A program made the translations under genes and the position numbers. 64,000 nt of DNA from Pelecanus crispus (taxonomy: Eukaryota; Chordata; Aves; Pelecaniformes; Pelecanidae): assembly GCF_030463565.1 (NCBI RefSeq), contig NC_134662.1:4317001-4381000 (forward strand), given 5' to 3'. The stretch's first letter is position 1. Every line of letters begins with the position of its first letter. Positions 34,441-45,370 of the stretch are shown one piece after another. The notes under the pieces are model-generated. The model was not told the DNA's origin, did no database searches, and saw nothing but the letters and a program-made list of their open reading frames with translations.

Positions 34441-35399
34441 GGGCCAGGAAGCCGCGTCCCCGTCCCGTGCAGGGACACGCTGCCCTGGGCACCCTCCCCA
34501 AAGCAGGATGCGACCTGGGGGGAGACAGGGACCCGTGGGTCCTGGTGTCCTTCGGGAGACCTCTCGGGAGCGGCTGTGGCGGTGACCTGCAGCCAGCATT
34601 GCCTGGAGCCGCCTGCCAGCCCTTTCCCAACCGGCCCGTGCCCGGATATGGGAGCTGGGTCCTCCCAGACCGAGGTTTGGGTTTTTTGATTTTTTTTTTT
34701 TTTTTTTTTTTAGCTTTGCTATCATCTGCCTGGCACGATGGGCACCCAGCCCGGTGGGCACCCAGCCCCGCTTCTGCCGCGGGGCAGGGGATGCTGGCGC
34801 TGGCGGGTTGGAGGAAGCCGGGCACCTGCTCCAGCCCTGGCTGCCCGTCTCCCGTTTTCCTTTTGCTGCAGGGGAGCCGGCGGCGTCGGAGGGGACCGTG
34901 TCCTCCCCGCCTGCCGCGGCAGCTCCCTCCTTTGCCGCGCGCGAGACCGGCGTGGTTTTGGAAGGCAGGCGCGTGCGGCTGGGCACGGGGTGAAGCGTGG
35001 CTGCTGGCCAGGCACCCGTGTGCCAGCCCGGCTGGAGGGGGCTGGGTGGCCCCCCGGCCTGCGCGGGGGTCCCGTGGCTGAGTCCCGAAACCTCGAGCGC
35101 AGGAGCGCCGTGGCAGAGCCGGCGTTGCCGTGCCTGCGCCCTGCCCCGTCACTCTGTCCGGCCTCGCCGTGCCGGGGTAAATCCCGGCTCCGGCGGCACG
35201 CAGCTGTGCCGGCAGGGCTTGCCGCGCTGCCCATCCCCGCCAAAGCCGGCGCAGGGCGGTGGAAGGGGCTGCTGAGCACTTTCCGGATGGGGGGGAAGCG
35301 GTTTCCGGCTGCTGGGGGAAACATCTGGATCCAATTGCTGTTCCGTGTGCAGCTGGCCAGGCCGGACCCGCTCCTGCATGGCACGATGTGAGTCGCTTT
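34441..35399. other. GC-rich intronic sequence, no feature
   Basis: T tract at about 34690-34711 and a 15-bp duplication at 34739-34767. No gene recognised. Confidence 0.5.
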
Positions 35400-35409
35400 G
35401 CTGCGGAGC

Positions 35410-36000
35410 CCCCCGCCATGTCCCCATCGCATGGCCGGGAGCCCCCCCGCCGTGTTCCCATCCCACCGGGACCCCCGCCGTGTCCCCATCCCTCCGGGAG
35501 CCCCTCCATCCGTGTCCCCATCCCTCTGGGAGCCCCGCCGTGTCCCATCCCTCTGGGAGCCCCGCCGTGTCCCCATCCCACCGGGAGCCCCACCGTGTCC
35601 CCATCCCTCCAGGACCCCCACCGTGTTCCCATCCCTCCAGGACCCCCACCGTGTCCCCATTCCTCCGGGAGCCCCTCCATCCGTGTTCCCATCCCACCGG
35701 GACCCCTGCCGTGTTCCCATCCCACCGGGACCCCTGCCGTGTCCCCATCCCATTGGGACCCCCGCCGTGTCCCCATCCCTCCGGGAGCCCCTCCATCCGT
35801 GTCCCCATCCCTCTGGGACCCCCGCCGTGTCCCCATCCCACCGGGACCCTCGCCGTGTGCCCATCCCACCGGGAGCCCCACCGTGTCCCCATCCCTCCAG
35901 GACCCCCACCGTGTCCCCATCCCTCCGGGAGCCCCTCCATCCGTGTCCCCATCCCTCTGGGACCCCCGCCGTGTCCCCATCCCACCGGGAGCCCCGCCAT
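35410..36000. repeat. 28-bp minisatellite, CCGTGTCCCCATCCCACCGG type
   Basis: About 590 bp of tandem units. The basic period is 28 bp (for example 35709 to 35737), with longer variants carrying CCCCTCCAT. The + strand is C-rich. The 555- and 447-codon minus-strand ORFs here are low-complexity artefacts. Confidence 0.92.
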
Positions 36001-36939
36001 CCTGCCCTGCAGGTCCCCTTGCCCGGGTGGCATCGCTCAGGGCTGCCGGTGCCCATCCCCAGCATCCTGCCGCCCCATCCCGGGCCGTGGCGGGGCGGAA
36101 CCGCTGCCTGCCTGCACCTTTTGTCAGCCTCAGAAAAATTGACCTTGAAGCGCGCTGGAAGAGCCCTGCAGCTAATCGTGTTAGGAGGTGTCTGACTGCG
36201 GCTCCGCGCGGCTCTACCTGAGCGGCATTAGCAAGGGGGACGCGTCGGGCTCGCGGCGCCCCGGCTCAATAATTGATGCGTTTTTCTCAGCTCCCCCTTC
36301 CGTGAAAGGAAACCCAAGTGCTGGGAGGATGGCAGCGCCGGCGGGGTGGGGACGGGAGAGCGGCGAGGGGTTGGGGTGCCGCGCGTGATGCTCGGGGACC
36401 GCGCTCCTCGACGGGGATGGGGACGGATGGGGACGCGCCGCGGGCGCTCTGCAGCCCGGGGAGATTCGCGGAGGTCGGAGCAGCCCCCAGCGCACCCTCC
36501 CGCGCTGCCCGGCCTCGTCGCTGCAGGGAGGCCCTGGGTGGCACGTCTCCACCCGCTCTTTTTTGGGGAATCCCTGCAGAAACCCTCAAAAGCTGCGTTC
36601 CCGCGGGAGCACCAAGCGTGCTCGCGCCGAGCATCCTTGCGCCGAGCATCTCCCTTTTCCCCGCGAGCATCTCCTGCTCCGGAGCCCGGCACGGCTCCCT
36701 TGGTGCCACCGGCACAGCCCCCTCGGCCACCCCTGCTCTCACCAGGGATCCCCATCACCCTCGCCCACCCTGGACCCCACGGGGGGGGACATTGCCCCTG
36801 GGTGCCCCCCTGCTCGCCCGCCTTGCCTTGATACAAACCCTCCTCCCTGCCTCCTCCCCTCTGCCTCTTTTTTTTTTTTTTTTTTTCCCCCCCCCTTTCC
36901 CCTCTTAGAAAAGCACGCAGGGAAGGGGAGAGATTTTAA
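36001..36939. other. GC-rich intronic sequence, no feature
   Basis: T tract at about 36869-36886. Nothing else recognised. Confidence 0.5.
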
Positions 36940-37140
36940 CCTTCTGCCTGGAACCAATTAAAAAGGTCTTTCCACAGAGACAAAAGTGCTCGTGCACCTT
37001 TGTGTGCTGCTAACGGGGGGAAGAAAGCAGAGGCGGCCTTTGAAGGGGGAGATGGAGGTCTCTCCGCTGGGACCCCTCCGGGCTTTCAAAGCCTGTGTTA
37101 TTTCTTTATTTTTAAATAGCCAAATTAAAGTGACTCCCGC
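36940..37140. other. AT-richer intronic island
   Basis: Unique words AACCAATTAAAAAGGTCTTT and TTATTTTTAAATAGCCAAAT. Candidate noncoding element. Confidence 0.3.
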
Positions 37141-37815
37141 TTCCTTTCCTCCCCGTTAGCGCATCGTGCGGCAAGCACGTGGCCCCCGCCAGCCGAGGTG
37201 GGACGCAGCCGATGGGCACAGCTGGGCTGGGTGCTCTGGGCATGGGGGGGGTGCGGGCATGGGGGGGTGCAGGCACCCCAAAACCCAGCCTGGCCCCGCC
37301 GGGTCCCTCTGGGTCGGGGCAGAGCCGCCCTCCTTCTCCCTGGGCTTGCAAAGTCCATGGGCGGGAGGCAGAGGTGGCCCCGGCGGGGGGGTGCCGGGGG
37401 GGTCCTGGCCGAGCCGGGGCAGGGGCACGCCGGCCCCACGGCCCCCCCGCTCGCCCCAGCCCCCCCGCTCGCCCCAGCACGCTGCCCCTTGAACTCAACC
37501 AGCCGAACGGATGAGTGCGTTTCTTCAAAGGGACACCCCCCCCCAAGAGCTCTCTGCCCCCCTCCCCGCCGCCCGCTCCCCATCTCCGTGAGAGTCGGGT
37601 GAAAAGGCAGCGGAACAAAGCACAGGAAGGATTTTAGGTGGTTTCCGCACAGACCTGAATGTCAAGTTGCTCAATGGAAGAGGAGATGCCGACGCGCCGA
37701 CGCTTTCATCCCTGCGCCCGAGTTTGGCCAAGGGGGCGAAGGGGCGAGAGCTGCCTCCCCGCACCCCCCAGCCTCTTTTTTCTTTCTCTCTCTCTTTTTT
37801 TTTTTTTTTTTTAAT
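37141..37815. other. GC-rich intronic sequence, no feature
   Basis: Ends with a CTCTCT/T tract at 37787-37812. No gene recognised. Confidence 0.5.
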
Positions 37816-37990
37816 ATAGTCTCAGATTTATTTTTCCACAGTATAATTCTGAAAGACAGGGGAGTATGAATTATTCATTGACCCCTAACTGCCTTTGCAT
37901 ACAATCCTGGCCGGGGGAGAGTGCCCGTGTCGAATGCATTTGTGTGCAGAGCTGGGCCAAAGTGAATTGAAATCAATTTTTAAGGTTTAG
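37816..37990. other. AT-rich unique island, strong regulatory candidate
   Basis: Unique 175-bp block with GTATGAATTATTCATTGACC, CCTTTGCATACAATCC, CGAATGCATTTGTG and GAATTGAAATCAATTTTT. It includes near-palindromic AT words and octamer-like TTTGCAT/ATGCATTT. Looks like a conserved noncoding element. Confidence 0.4.
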
Positions 37991-38510
37991 GGGGGGATGT
38001 TTGGTGGTTTTGGCACTGGGTGGGGGGGCTGGAGCGCATGGGGAGATGAGCGGGATGGGGCCAGAAAGTTTCTAGTGGGGAGATAGTCCCTTTCCAAAGC
38101 CGCCGAGGAGCGAGGCCGGGCTGTGGGGTGCTGCTGCTGGAGCAGGGAGCCGGGGGTCCCGGCGGACGGGGTGCGGGTGCTGCTGGGTGGCTCCGGTGGG
38201 TCCAGGTCTCGTGTGCGTCCGGGGGGCTCCGGGGCCAGAGCCGGGGTCCCAGCTCCGTCCGTCGCTGCCCGCAGGCAGGCGCCCATCGCCCTCCCCAGGC
38301 GCTGGTGAAGGGCAGCTGGCGTGGAGCAGCGCCGGTGCACGCGGCTCCCGGGCGAAAAGGGGGGTGTGTGGGGGGGAAGTACCCTTTTTACTAAATTTAT
38401 TCCATTCTTAGGCTCCTTCAGCCTGACTTGAAACGTGAGGCATGGCTGAGAAGGGGGAGGGATTCCCCAGAGAGCGCGATGGCTTCGGCGGGGAGAGCTG
38501 CGGCCGTCCC
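37991..38510. other. GC-rich intronic sequence, no feature
   Basis: Nothing recognised. Confidence 0.5.
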
Positions 38511-39270
38511 GCTGCCTTCATCCCCGTCCCGCTGCCTTCCTTCATCCCCGTCCCGCTGCCTTCCTTCATCCCCGTCCCGCTGCCTTCCTTCATCCCCGTC
38601 CCGCTGCCTTCATCCCCGCCCCGCTGCCTTCATCCCCGCCCCGCTGCCTTCATCCCCGTCCCGCTGCCTTCATCCCCGTCCCGCTGCCTTCATCCCCGCC
38701 CCGCTGCCTTCATCCCCGCCCCGCTGCCTTCATCCCCGTCCCGCTGCCTTCATCCCCGTCCCGCTGCCTTCATCCCCGTCCCGCTGCCTTCATCCCCGTC
38801 CCGCTGCCTTCCTTCATCCCCGTCCCGCTGCCTTCCTTCATCCCCGCCCCGCTGCCTTCATCCCCGCCCCGCTGCCTTCATCCCCGTCCCGCTGCCTTCA
38901 TCCCCGTCCCGCTGCCTTCATCCCCGTCCCGCTGCCTTCATCCCCGCCCCGCTGCCTTCATCCCCGCCCCGCTGCCTTCATCCCCGCCCCGCTGCCTTCA
39001 TCCCCGCCCCGCTGCCTTCATCCCCGCCCCGCTGCCTTCATCCCCGTCCCGCTGCCTTCATCCCCGCCCCGCTGCCTTCATCCCCGCCCCGCTGCCTTCA
39101 TCCCCGCCCCGCTGCCTTCATCCCCGCCCCGCTGCCTTCATCCCCGTCCCGCTGCCTTCATCCCCGTCCCGCTGCCTTCATCCCCGCCCCGCTGCCTTCA
39201 TCCCCGCCCCGCTGCCTTCATCCCTGTCCCGCTGCCTTCATCCCTGTCCCGCTGCCTTCATCCCCGTCCT
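38511..39270. repeat. 20-bp minisatellite, 37 copies
   Basis: Unit GCTGCCTTCATCCCCGTCCC. Thirty-two 20-bp units plus five 24-bp units with an inserted CCTT (starting at 38531, 38555, 38579, 38803 and 38827) account exactly for 760 bp. Units differ mainly at one site (GTCCC versus GCCCC). Because 20 is not a multiple of 3, both long + frames encode the same 20-residue peptide cycle; this is not a gene. Confidence 0.95.
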
Positions 39271-41090
39271 GCTGCCCCGTCACTCCCTGTCCCCCCGCAG
39301 CACCCACCCTGCGCCCTTCCCCGGGGGCACCTCAGCTGCCCGGTGCCACAGCCGGCCCCTGGCATGGCGGTGCCGGGACCTCCAAGTTGGCTGCCAAAAC
39401 CTGCCAGGGGATTGGGGGGGTGAAGCGGGGCCGGGGAGGGAGCGGGGCAGCACCCTGGGCAAGGCTTTAATCTGATTAGTCTTGGAGTGAATGGACAAAA
39501 CGAAAAGGCTTAAACCCCCGTGAAAGGAGCGGGGAGGGGCGGGGGGGGCCGTCATGCCCTGAGAAGTGGAGACCCCGGGCGATCTCGCCAAATTAGGTCA
39601 AATTTGGCCAGGGGAACACGAGGGGAAGGAATAACGGAGGGGGGGGGAAGAGGCAGGCGAAGAAATAAGTGTGGTTCTGGTGGCCCTGTGACCTCCCCAG
39701 GGCTCGTGAAGGCGACCGCTGGCCCCCCTGCCACGGGCGCTCGCCCCCTCCCCTGCCCGGGGGCCAGGGTCCCCCGCTCCCCTCCCGCCTCGCGCGGTGG
39801 TGGAGGTGCCGGGGAGGAGCCCCCCTCGCCGCTGCCTGCGCCCCGCGGTCACCCGGCTCCTTGGATGGGGACAAGGGGCTTCCCGGTGCCCCCCACCCAG
39901 GGCTGCCACCGGCCGGGGTGCGGGGGGAGCTCCTGGTGCCGGCAGCTCCTTGCCAGGTGAGTGCGGCTCGGCACCGCCGTGCCGGTGAGTCGGTCAAACC
40001 TGCCATATCTCTGGTCACCGCGTATCGATTGCTTTGCTCCCTGGGGAGCTGCGCGGTGCTCGCCGGCAGAGCTGGGCTGTGCCAGAGAGGAGCCGAAGGC
40101 GCGAGCCGAGCGCCGTGGGGTGGAGGTGCCGGCTTGGAGCGAGGCACGGCTGCCAGCGTGGGCAGAGCTGTGCCAGACCGGGCTCTGCCCTCCCATCCGT
40201 CCGGCTCCCGGCGTGTGCCGGGTCGGACGCGGCGCCCTGTGCCTCCTCCGCAGCCCGCGCCGGCGGCACCTCCCGACGCGTCGTGATGCGAACGCCCTTT
40301 TGCTCCGGCGACGCACGGGGGTGGCACCTGGATTTTGGCGGGCAGCGGAGCCACGATGGGCGAACCCGGCGAAGCGCGGCGTGTTGCGGGACGGGCGGTT
40401 GCGGCTGTTACTGCGCGCGTGTGCCGCGGGCTCGCGCGGCCTTGCCGCTTGCCATCAGCAGTGGCACAAGCGTGTCCTTGCGCAGGAGGAGCCTGACAGC
40501 TGCCTGCTGCAGGGAGGGGGCTTGGGAAGATGGGAGACCCCGTCGGCGCGGCAGGCACCTATGCGGTGCCTCGGGGTTGCGCCAAGCGGGAGCAAAGGCT
40601 GCCCCGGGGGTCTGCTCCCCCCGGTCCCCTCTGCGGGGGTGGCCGCTCCCCCCTCCGTCCTCTTCTCCATCCGATCGATCCTTGCCCCGATCGATGGGCG
40701 CTTCCCTGTGGGTGAGGGGCGGTGCTGCCCGGCTGGGCAGGCAGGCAAGCGGGGAGAAATGGCTTTTTGCAGAGCCTTGAGCGGGTTCCAGCATCGATCT
40801 CCCGGTGAGGAGCAGAGCCTCGTCAGAGATCAATTAGGCCGGTCATTAGCCATGCCCCAGAGCGAAGCATGAGTCTGGGTGGTGAGCTGGAAGGGGAGCT
40901 GGGGAAATGCCAGGCTGGGAGGGCTGGGAGGAGGTGCCCACCCAGCACCGCCACTGCCCCGAGCTGCCGAGCGGGGCTGGAGCTGCCCGGGAGGGTCCCC
41001 CACGTCACCGCCTTCCCGTGGGAGCGGGGATGTCCCGGCCGGCACCCCCGACGCTTCGGGAGCTGCCAAGCACGCACATCTCACCCCGAG
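39271..41090. other. GC-rich intronic sequence, no feature
   Basis: No exon or transposon recognised; long overlapping frames on both strands lack domains. Confidence 0.5.
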
Positions 41091-41300
41091 CATGCACAGA
41101 CCCCTCTGTACCTCAGCTTCCCAGCTCAGCAGCCGGGATAGCGGCTCTTTCCAGCAGGACCAAGGGGCTGGCGATGGTCCCGGGGGCCATCAGGGCCTTG
41201 CGGCAGCCCCGCCGCCGGGGTTGGCCCTGGCTGCGCGGCAGCAGCGTCCTCCTGACCGGGAACGTTTGTTTATGAAGCGCTTTGGAGGCCGTTGGCATGG
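41091..41300 (+). mobile_element. Probable MIR SINE relic
   Basis: CCCCTCTGTACCTCAGCTTCCC (41102-41123; compare CTCTGTGCCTCAGTTTCC) and, further on, AACGTTTGTTTATGAAGCGC then TTTGGAGG (compare TAATGTTTGTAAAGCGCTTT). The order and strand agree with MIR; the middle is diverged. Confidence 0.5.
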
Positions 41301-42279
41301 CCGGAGCTGTCCCGAGGAGCGGGAAGGGGACGGGGAGGAGCGTGGCCGGAGGCACGCCGCGGCTGTCCCGGGAGCTGACAAGTGACGCGCGGCGTTTGCA
41401 GACGCCCCGGCGTGTGTCCGTCCCGGCTTAGGGAAAACAGCCCGTGGGAGGCCCCGCGGGGCCCGGCGCGCGGAGGAGCGGGGCGGCGGCGAAGTCATTG
41501 GCCTTCTGCTGGGAGGCACGCCAGGCGCAGCGGCGCGGCCGAGGCCACCCAGGCAGCGGGGCGGGGGCTGGATGGGACCCCCGGCTGGGCCCCGGGGCCG
41601 GGAGAGCGCGGGGAGCTCCGGCTGGGAGATGGCTGCGGACGCCCCGGGGTGCTGGAGCGTGGGGAAGCAGGAGGAGCGATGCCCTGGCGCGTTTCGGAGG
41701 GGAGCAGGATGAAGGCGCCTCGCAGGGGCTTGGATCTCTAAGCTGTGGAAGACCCGCAGGTCCTTGCCACCCACGCAGGGACGCGTTGGGCAGGGCTCGG
41801 CCTGTGGTTCCTCCGTGTTTGAGCAACCTCTGCAACCCTCCGGAGACGGCGGGTGCCCCCGCCGCAGCGTCCGTGCCCCCCGCCGTCTCACCCCGGCGCC
41901 CGGGGGGTGCCCGCTCCCCCGAGGGCAGCGCTGGCGCAGCACGGCGCCCGTCCCTCCTCCGGCAGCTCGCCAAGGAGCGACCCCGGGGACCGGAGGGGAC
42001 CTGCGGCTTGTCGGGACCGGGACCCTCTGCCCCCGGCACCCCTCACCCGTGCCCCAGCCTCATCCTGCGCCTCTTTTTCCGCCCGGCTCGCCGGTTCGTG
42101 CATGGCATGGCGTTGGGCATCCGCCCTTCGTGCCGCTGCCCCCGCCGTCCTCCCCCGCTTCCTTCGAGCAAAGCGCAGCTGGAGAGCGAAGCCGAACAAA
42201 GCAAACCCTTGGGTTTGGGGGAGGAATGACCTGGAGCAGGTACCGCCTGCGACAGCCGGGGAGCCGCAGCTTCTAAGAA
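41301..42279. other. GC-rich intronic sequence, no feature
   Basis: No gene recognised. Confidence 0.5.
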
Positions 42280-42500
42280 ACAGAAAATAAGGAGGGTTTA
42301 AAAAAAAAAAAAAAAAAAAAGGGAAAAAAGTTCCCCGATTACATCTGGTGAAGTGACAAATCTGCCAGGCAGGTGATTATTCTGTGTACGGACGTGCTGA
42401 ACACAGATGCCGGTAGGATTAAAGGGGAAGGGGGGGAGCTCACCCTGTTAAACCAACACCTGATAAAAGAATAAACCAGCCGGAGGAATAAATTGTCTGT
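42280..42500. other. AT-richer intronic island
   Basis: A run of A (about 42300-42320), then unique sequence with GATTACATCTGGTGAAGTGA and CAGGCAGGTGATTATTCTGT. Candidate noncoding element. Confidence 0.35.
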
Positions 42501-42699
42501 GCTGCCAAGGTCGTGCGCTGCCGGTCCCGTTGCTGCCGTTGCGGGGAGGGGGCAGCGTCCGAGCGCGCCGGCCGGCAAAGAGCCCCCCGTGCCCGGGCAC
42601 CCGGCGGCACCGCCGCAGCCCCCGCTCCCCGGCGCGCCCGTACCCGGCATGCCCTCGGCTGCCTGGTTGCTTTCCAGGCACGTCCCGGGCATCCCCTTG

Positions 42700-43080
42700 G
42701 GATGGCGCAGAAAATTAACAGCAGTTCAGATCTGAGGAACTTTATGACACGTGTATGATAGGACTGAACCAGGGCGTAATTGAATGACGGATGAGCTTCC
42801 AAGAGCCACATTTCCAGGGAGTAATGAAAAATAGAAGTGCTATTGACTAAAGGAGCTTTCGGCGGCCGGGCGGCGCGGCGCGGGATGAGCAGGCTGCCGG
42901 CAGGGGGAATGCATCAATACGGCAAGTAATAGCTCAGTTATTATAACTCTGGAAATGTCATTCAGGCCTAACCAGAGAACACTAGCTATTAACTAGCCTT
43001 AAACAGAAAGCACCAGGCGGGGAGGCCGAGCTGGGAGCTCCCGATAATTATTTTACTTCTTTTCACGGCTCTGTCGCTTT
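42700..43080. other. AT-rich unique islands, strong regulatory candidate
   Basis: Two unique blocks split by a short GC-rich insert: AGGGCGTAATTGAATGACGG with ACATTTCCAGGGAGTAATGA, and AGCTCAGTTATTATAACTCT with TAGCTATTAACTAGCC. High complexity and no repeat-family signature. Confidence 0.4.
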
Positions 43081-43139
43081 TTCCGTTGTGGGGGGCCGGC
43101 CTGAGCGCACCTCCCCGCTGCCAGCAGCTCCGGGGGTCC

Positions 43140-43775
43140 CTGCGCCTGCCTGCGCCTGCTGCGCTGCCTGTGCCTGCTGCGCTGCCTGCACCTGCCTGCA
43201 CTTGCTGCGCTGCCTGCGCCTGCTGCGCTGCCTGCACCTGCCTGCACTTGCTGCGCTGCCTGCGCCTGCTGCGCTGACTGTGTCTGCTGCGCTGCCTGCG
43301 CCTGCCTGCGCCTGCTGCCCTGCCTGCGCCTGCTGCGCTGACTGCGTCTGCTGCACTGCCTGCGCCTGCCTGCGTCTGCTGCGCTGCCTGCGTCTGCTAT
43401 GCTGCCTGCGCCTGCTGCCCTGCCTGCGCCTGCCTGCGCCTGCTGCCCTGCCTGCGCCTGCTGCGCTGACTGTGTCTGCTGCCCTGCCTGCGCCTGCCTG
43501 CGCCTGCTGCCCTGCCTGCGCCTGCTGCGCTGACTGCGTCTGCTGCGCTGCCTGCGCCTGCCTGCGTCTGCTGCCCTGCCTGCGCCTGCCTGCGCCTGCT
43601 GCCCTGCCTGCGCCTGCTGTGCTGCCTGTGCCTGATGCGCTGCCTGCGCCTGCCTGTGCCTGCCTGCGCCTGCTGCCCTGCCTGTGCCTGCTGCCCTGCC
43701 TGCGCCTGCTGCCCTGCCTGCGCCTGCCTGCGCCTGCTGCCCTGCCTGCGCTTCCCTGTGTCTGCTGCGCTGCCC
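43140..43775. repeat. CTGCGCCTG/CTGCCCTGC minisatellite (about 635 bp)
   Basis: Irregular array of CCTGCGCCTGCTGCGCTG and related units with imperfect higher-order repeats of several units. The minus strand (CAG/GCAGGC) has no stops in two frames and yields Gln/Ala/Gly/Arg-rich ORFs; these are repeat artefacts. Confidence 0.9.
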
Positions 43776-44639
43776 GCGCTGCCCATGCCGCAGCGCCGAG
43801 CTGGGCTGGGCTCCCTGGGAGCTGCTCCGGGGCAGGGTCCCCGTTGCACCCCCCGCAGTTTGCCCTGCCTGCCGCTGCCTGTCCCTCGCAGGGCTGCGGG
43901 CAGCAGGATGCTGCTGGTGTTGCTCTCGCCACCTGCGGCCACGAGCTCGGGGCCGAAGCCCTCGAGCGTGCATCCCTCTCTGTGCGCGCATCCCTCCCCG
44001 CATCCCGCCAGAGCCTCTGCCGAGAGGCAGATAAATGGCAGAGATGCGATCTGGGCTTGCAGCTTGGCCGTATCAGGGCCCCGTGCACCGCGGACCCCTG
44101 AGGTGTAATGAAAGCCTGTGGGAGAGTATCGAGTGAACCTAAATGGATTTTCTCCATTAACGCAGACCCATCATCCAGTTATCAGCTCCTCGGCGCAGAG
44201 CGCTCTGGGGCTGCGGTCGCAGCGGCTGGCACTTAAAGTGCTCTCCGCCGGCACAGCCAACATCTGCTGCCGCAGCGCAGCACCCACCCGCCGGCACCGC
44301 CAGAGCCGGCTCCATCCCGCCGTCCCGGCTACGCCGGCGCCCTCTCCCTGGCACGCTCCGTGTGCGCCTTCGAACCGGCACCTTCCTTCTGGCTTAGGGG
44401 GCCGTCTGGTTTCGGGGTGCCCTTTTTGGGGGACAGCGTGCCCGGGGGAAGGATGGCAGGATGCAGGGGGGTTCCAAGGTGCAGCCTTAGCCCCGAGTAC
44501 CCCAACGTCCCCCTGCCGCAGCCCGCCGTGGGGGTCCTGTGGTGGGGAGGGGGCACAGCGGGGCGAGGGAGAGGAGCGAAGGGAACGGCTCTCATTCCTG
44601 CACACAGCCGCTACCTGCTTTGCAAGTCGGAGTTCATCA
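43776..44639. other. GC-rich intronic sequence, no feature
   Basis: A short AT-richer unique patch at 44100-44200 (GAACCTAAATGGATTTTCTC). No gene recognised. Confidence 0.5.
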
Positions 44640-45370
44640 TTAGCCAGGAAATAATTAATTGTTGGGCAGACAAAAGGCATCGCTCGGTCCCCCCCGGGGA
44701 CCCCGTCAAAGGGAGCTGTCAGGGGCTGGCGTGATAAATTATGGCTCCGCCAGCTCCGCAGCCTGTCACCGTCAGGGCTGGGGGGAAAAGTCCCGCGTTG
44801 TCCTTTTGATTGGGGGTCACCGCGGGTCTGGCTCCCGCCTGGCGTCCCTCGGGGACGCTGGGGTGGCACGGGGCAGGCAGGGCTGGGCAGAGGGGCCGGG
44901 AAAGGGGCTGGGGGGCGAGCAGGCAGGTCCCTGCCCTGTGCCGCAGTTGTGCCCGCTGCGTCCGTCCTTCCGAGCCGTGTCCCTTTGTCCACCTCCGAGC
45001 ACCCGCCTGTCCCCGCCGTGGCGTCCCGCTGGGCTGCCAGTGGCGCGTCGGGCGGCCAATTTCCACCTCGTCGGCGTTTTTGCAGTGATTGCGGGGCCGG
45101 CGCTCTCCACGGCTCCTGCCGATCAAATTACCGCAGCCGCGCTCGCCGGCAAATGCGCTCAGAAATCGCTCCCCGCCGCTCGCGTGAAATTTCCTGCGAA
45201 TTAAAGCGTTGCAAGGTTAAAGAGTCACCCGTGAGCCCCGCTGCCCCCCCCGGCCCCTGCCACCGCCTGGGACCAAGACACCGCCGGAAAGTAAAGCGGC
45301 CGACGAGTGAAATAACGAAATAATACGTGTTCATCCGTATTTGTTTGCGTGTCTTAAACAAAGCGGGGTG
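44640..45370. other. Mixed intronic sequence with two AT-richer patches
   Basis: Unique patches at 44640-44680 (AGGAAATAATTAATTGTTGG), 44735-44815, and 45120-45370 (AAATAACGAAATAATACGTG). Nothing identified. Confidence 0.35.

Noticed and set aside
34313..36065. Long minus-strand ORFs (447-555 codons)
   Set aside because: Mostly translation of the 28-bp minisatellite (Gly/Arg/Trp/Asp-rich repeats) with GC-rich flanks; no recognisable domain or splice structure.
38428..39470. Two overlapping 330-340 codon plus-strand ORFs
   Set aside because: They are the same 20-residue cycle read from a 20-bp tandem repeat in shifted frames, so they carry no independent coding signal.
43063..44157. 364-codon Gln/Ala/Gly/Arg-rich minus-strand ORF
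   Set aside because: Derived from the CTG-rich array; Gln/Ala/Gly composition follows directly from the repeat.
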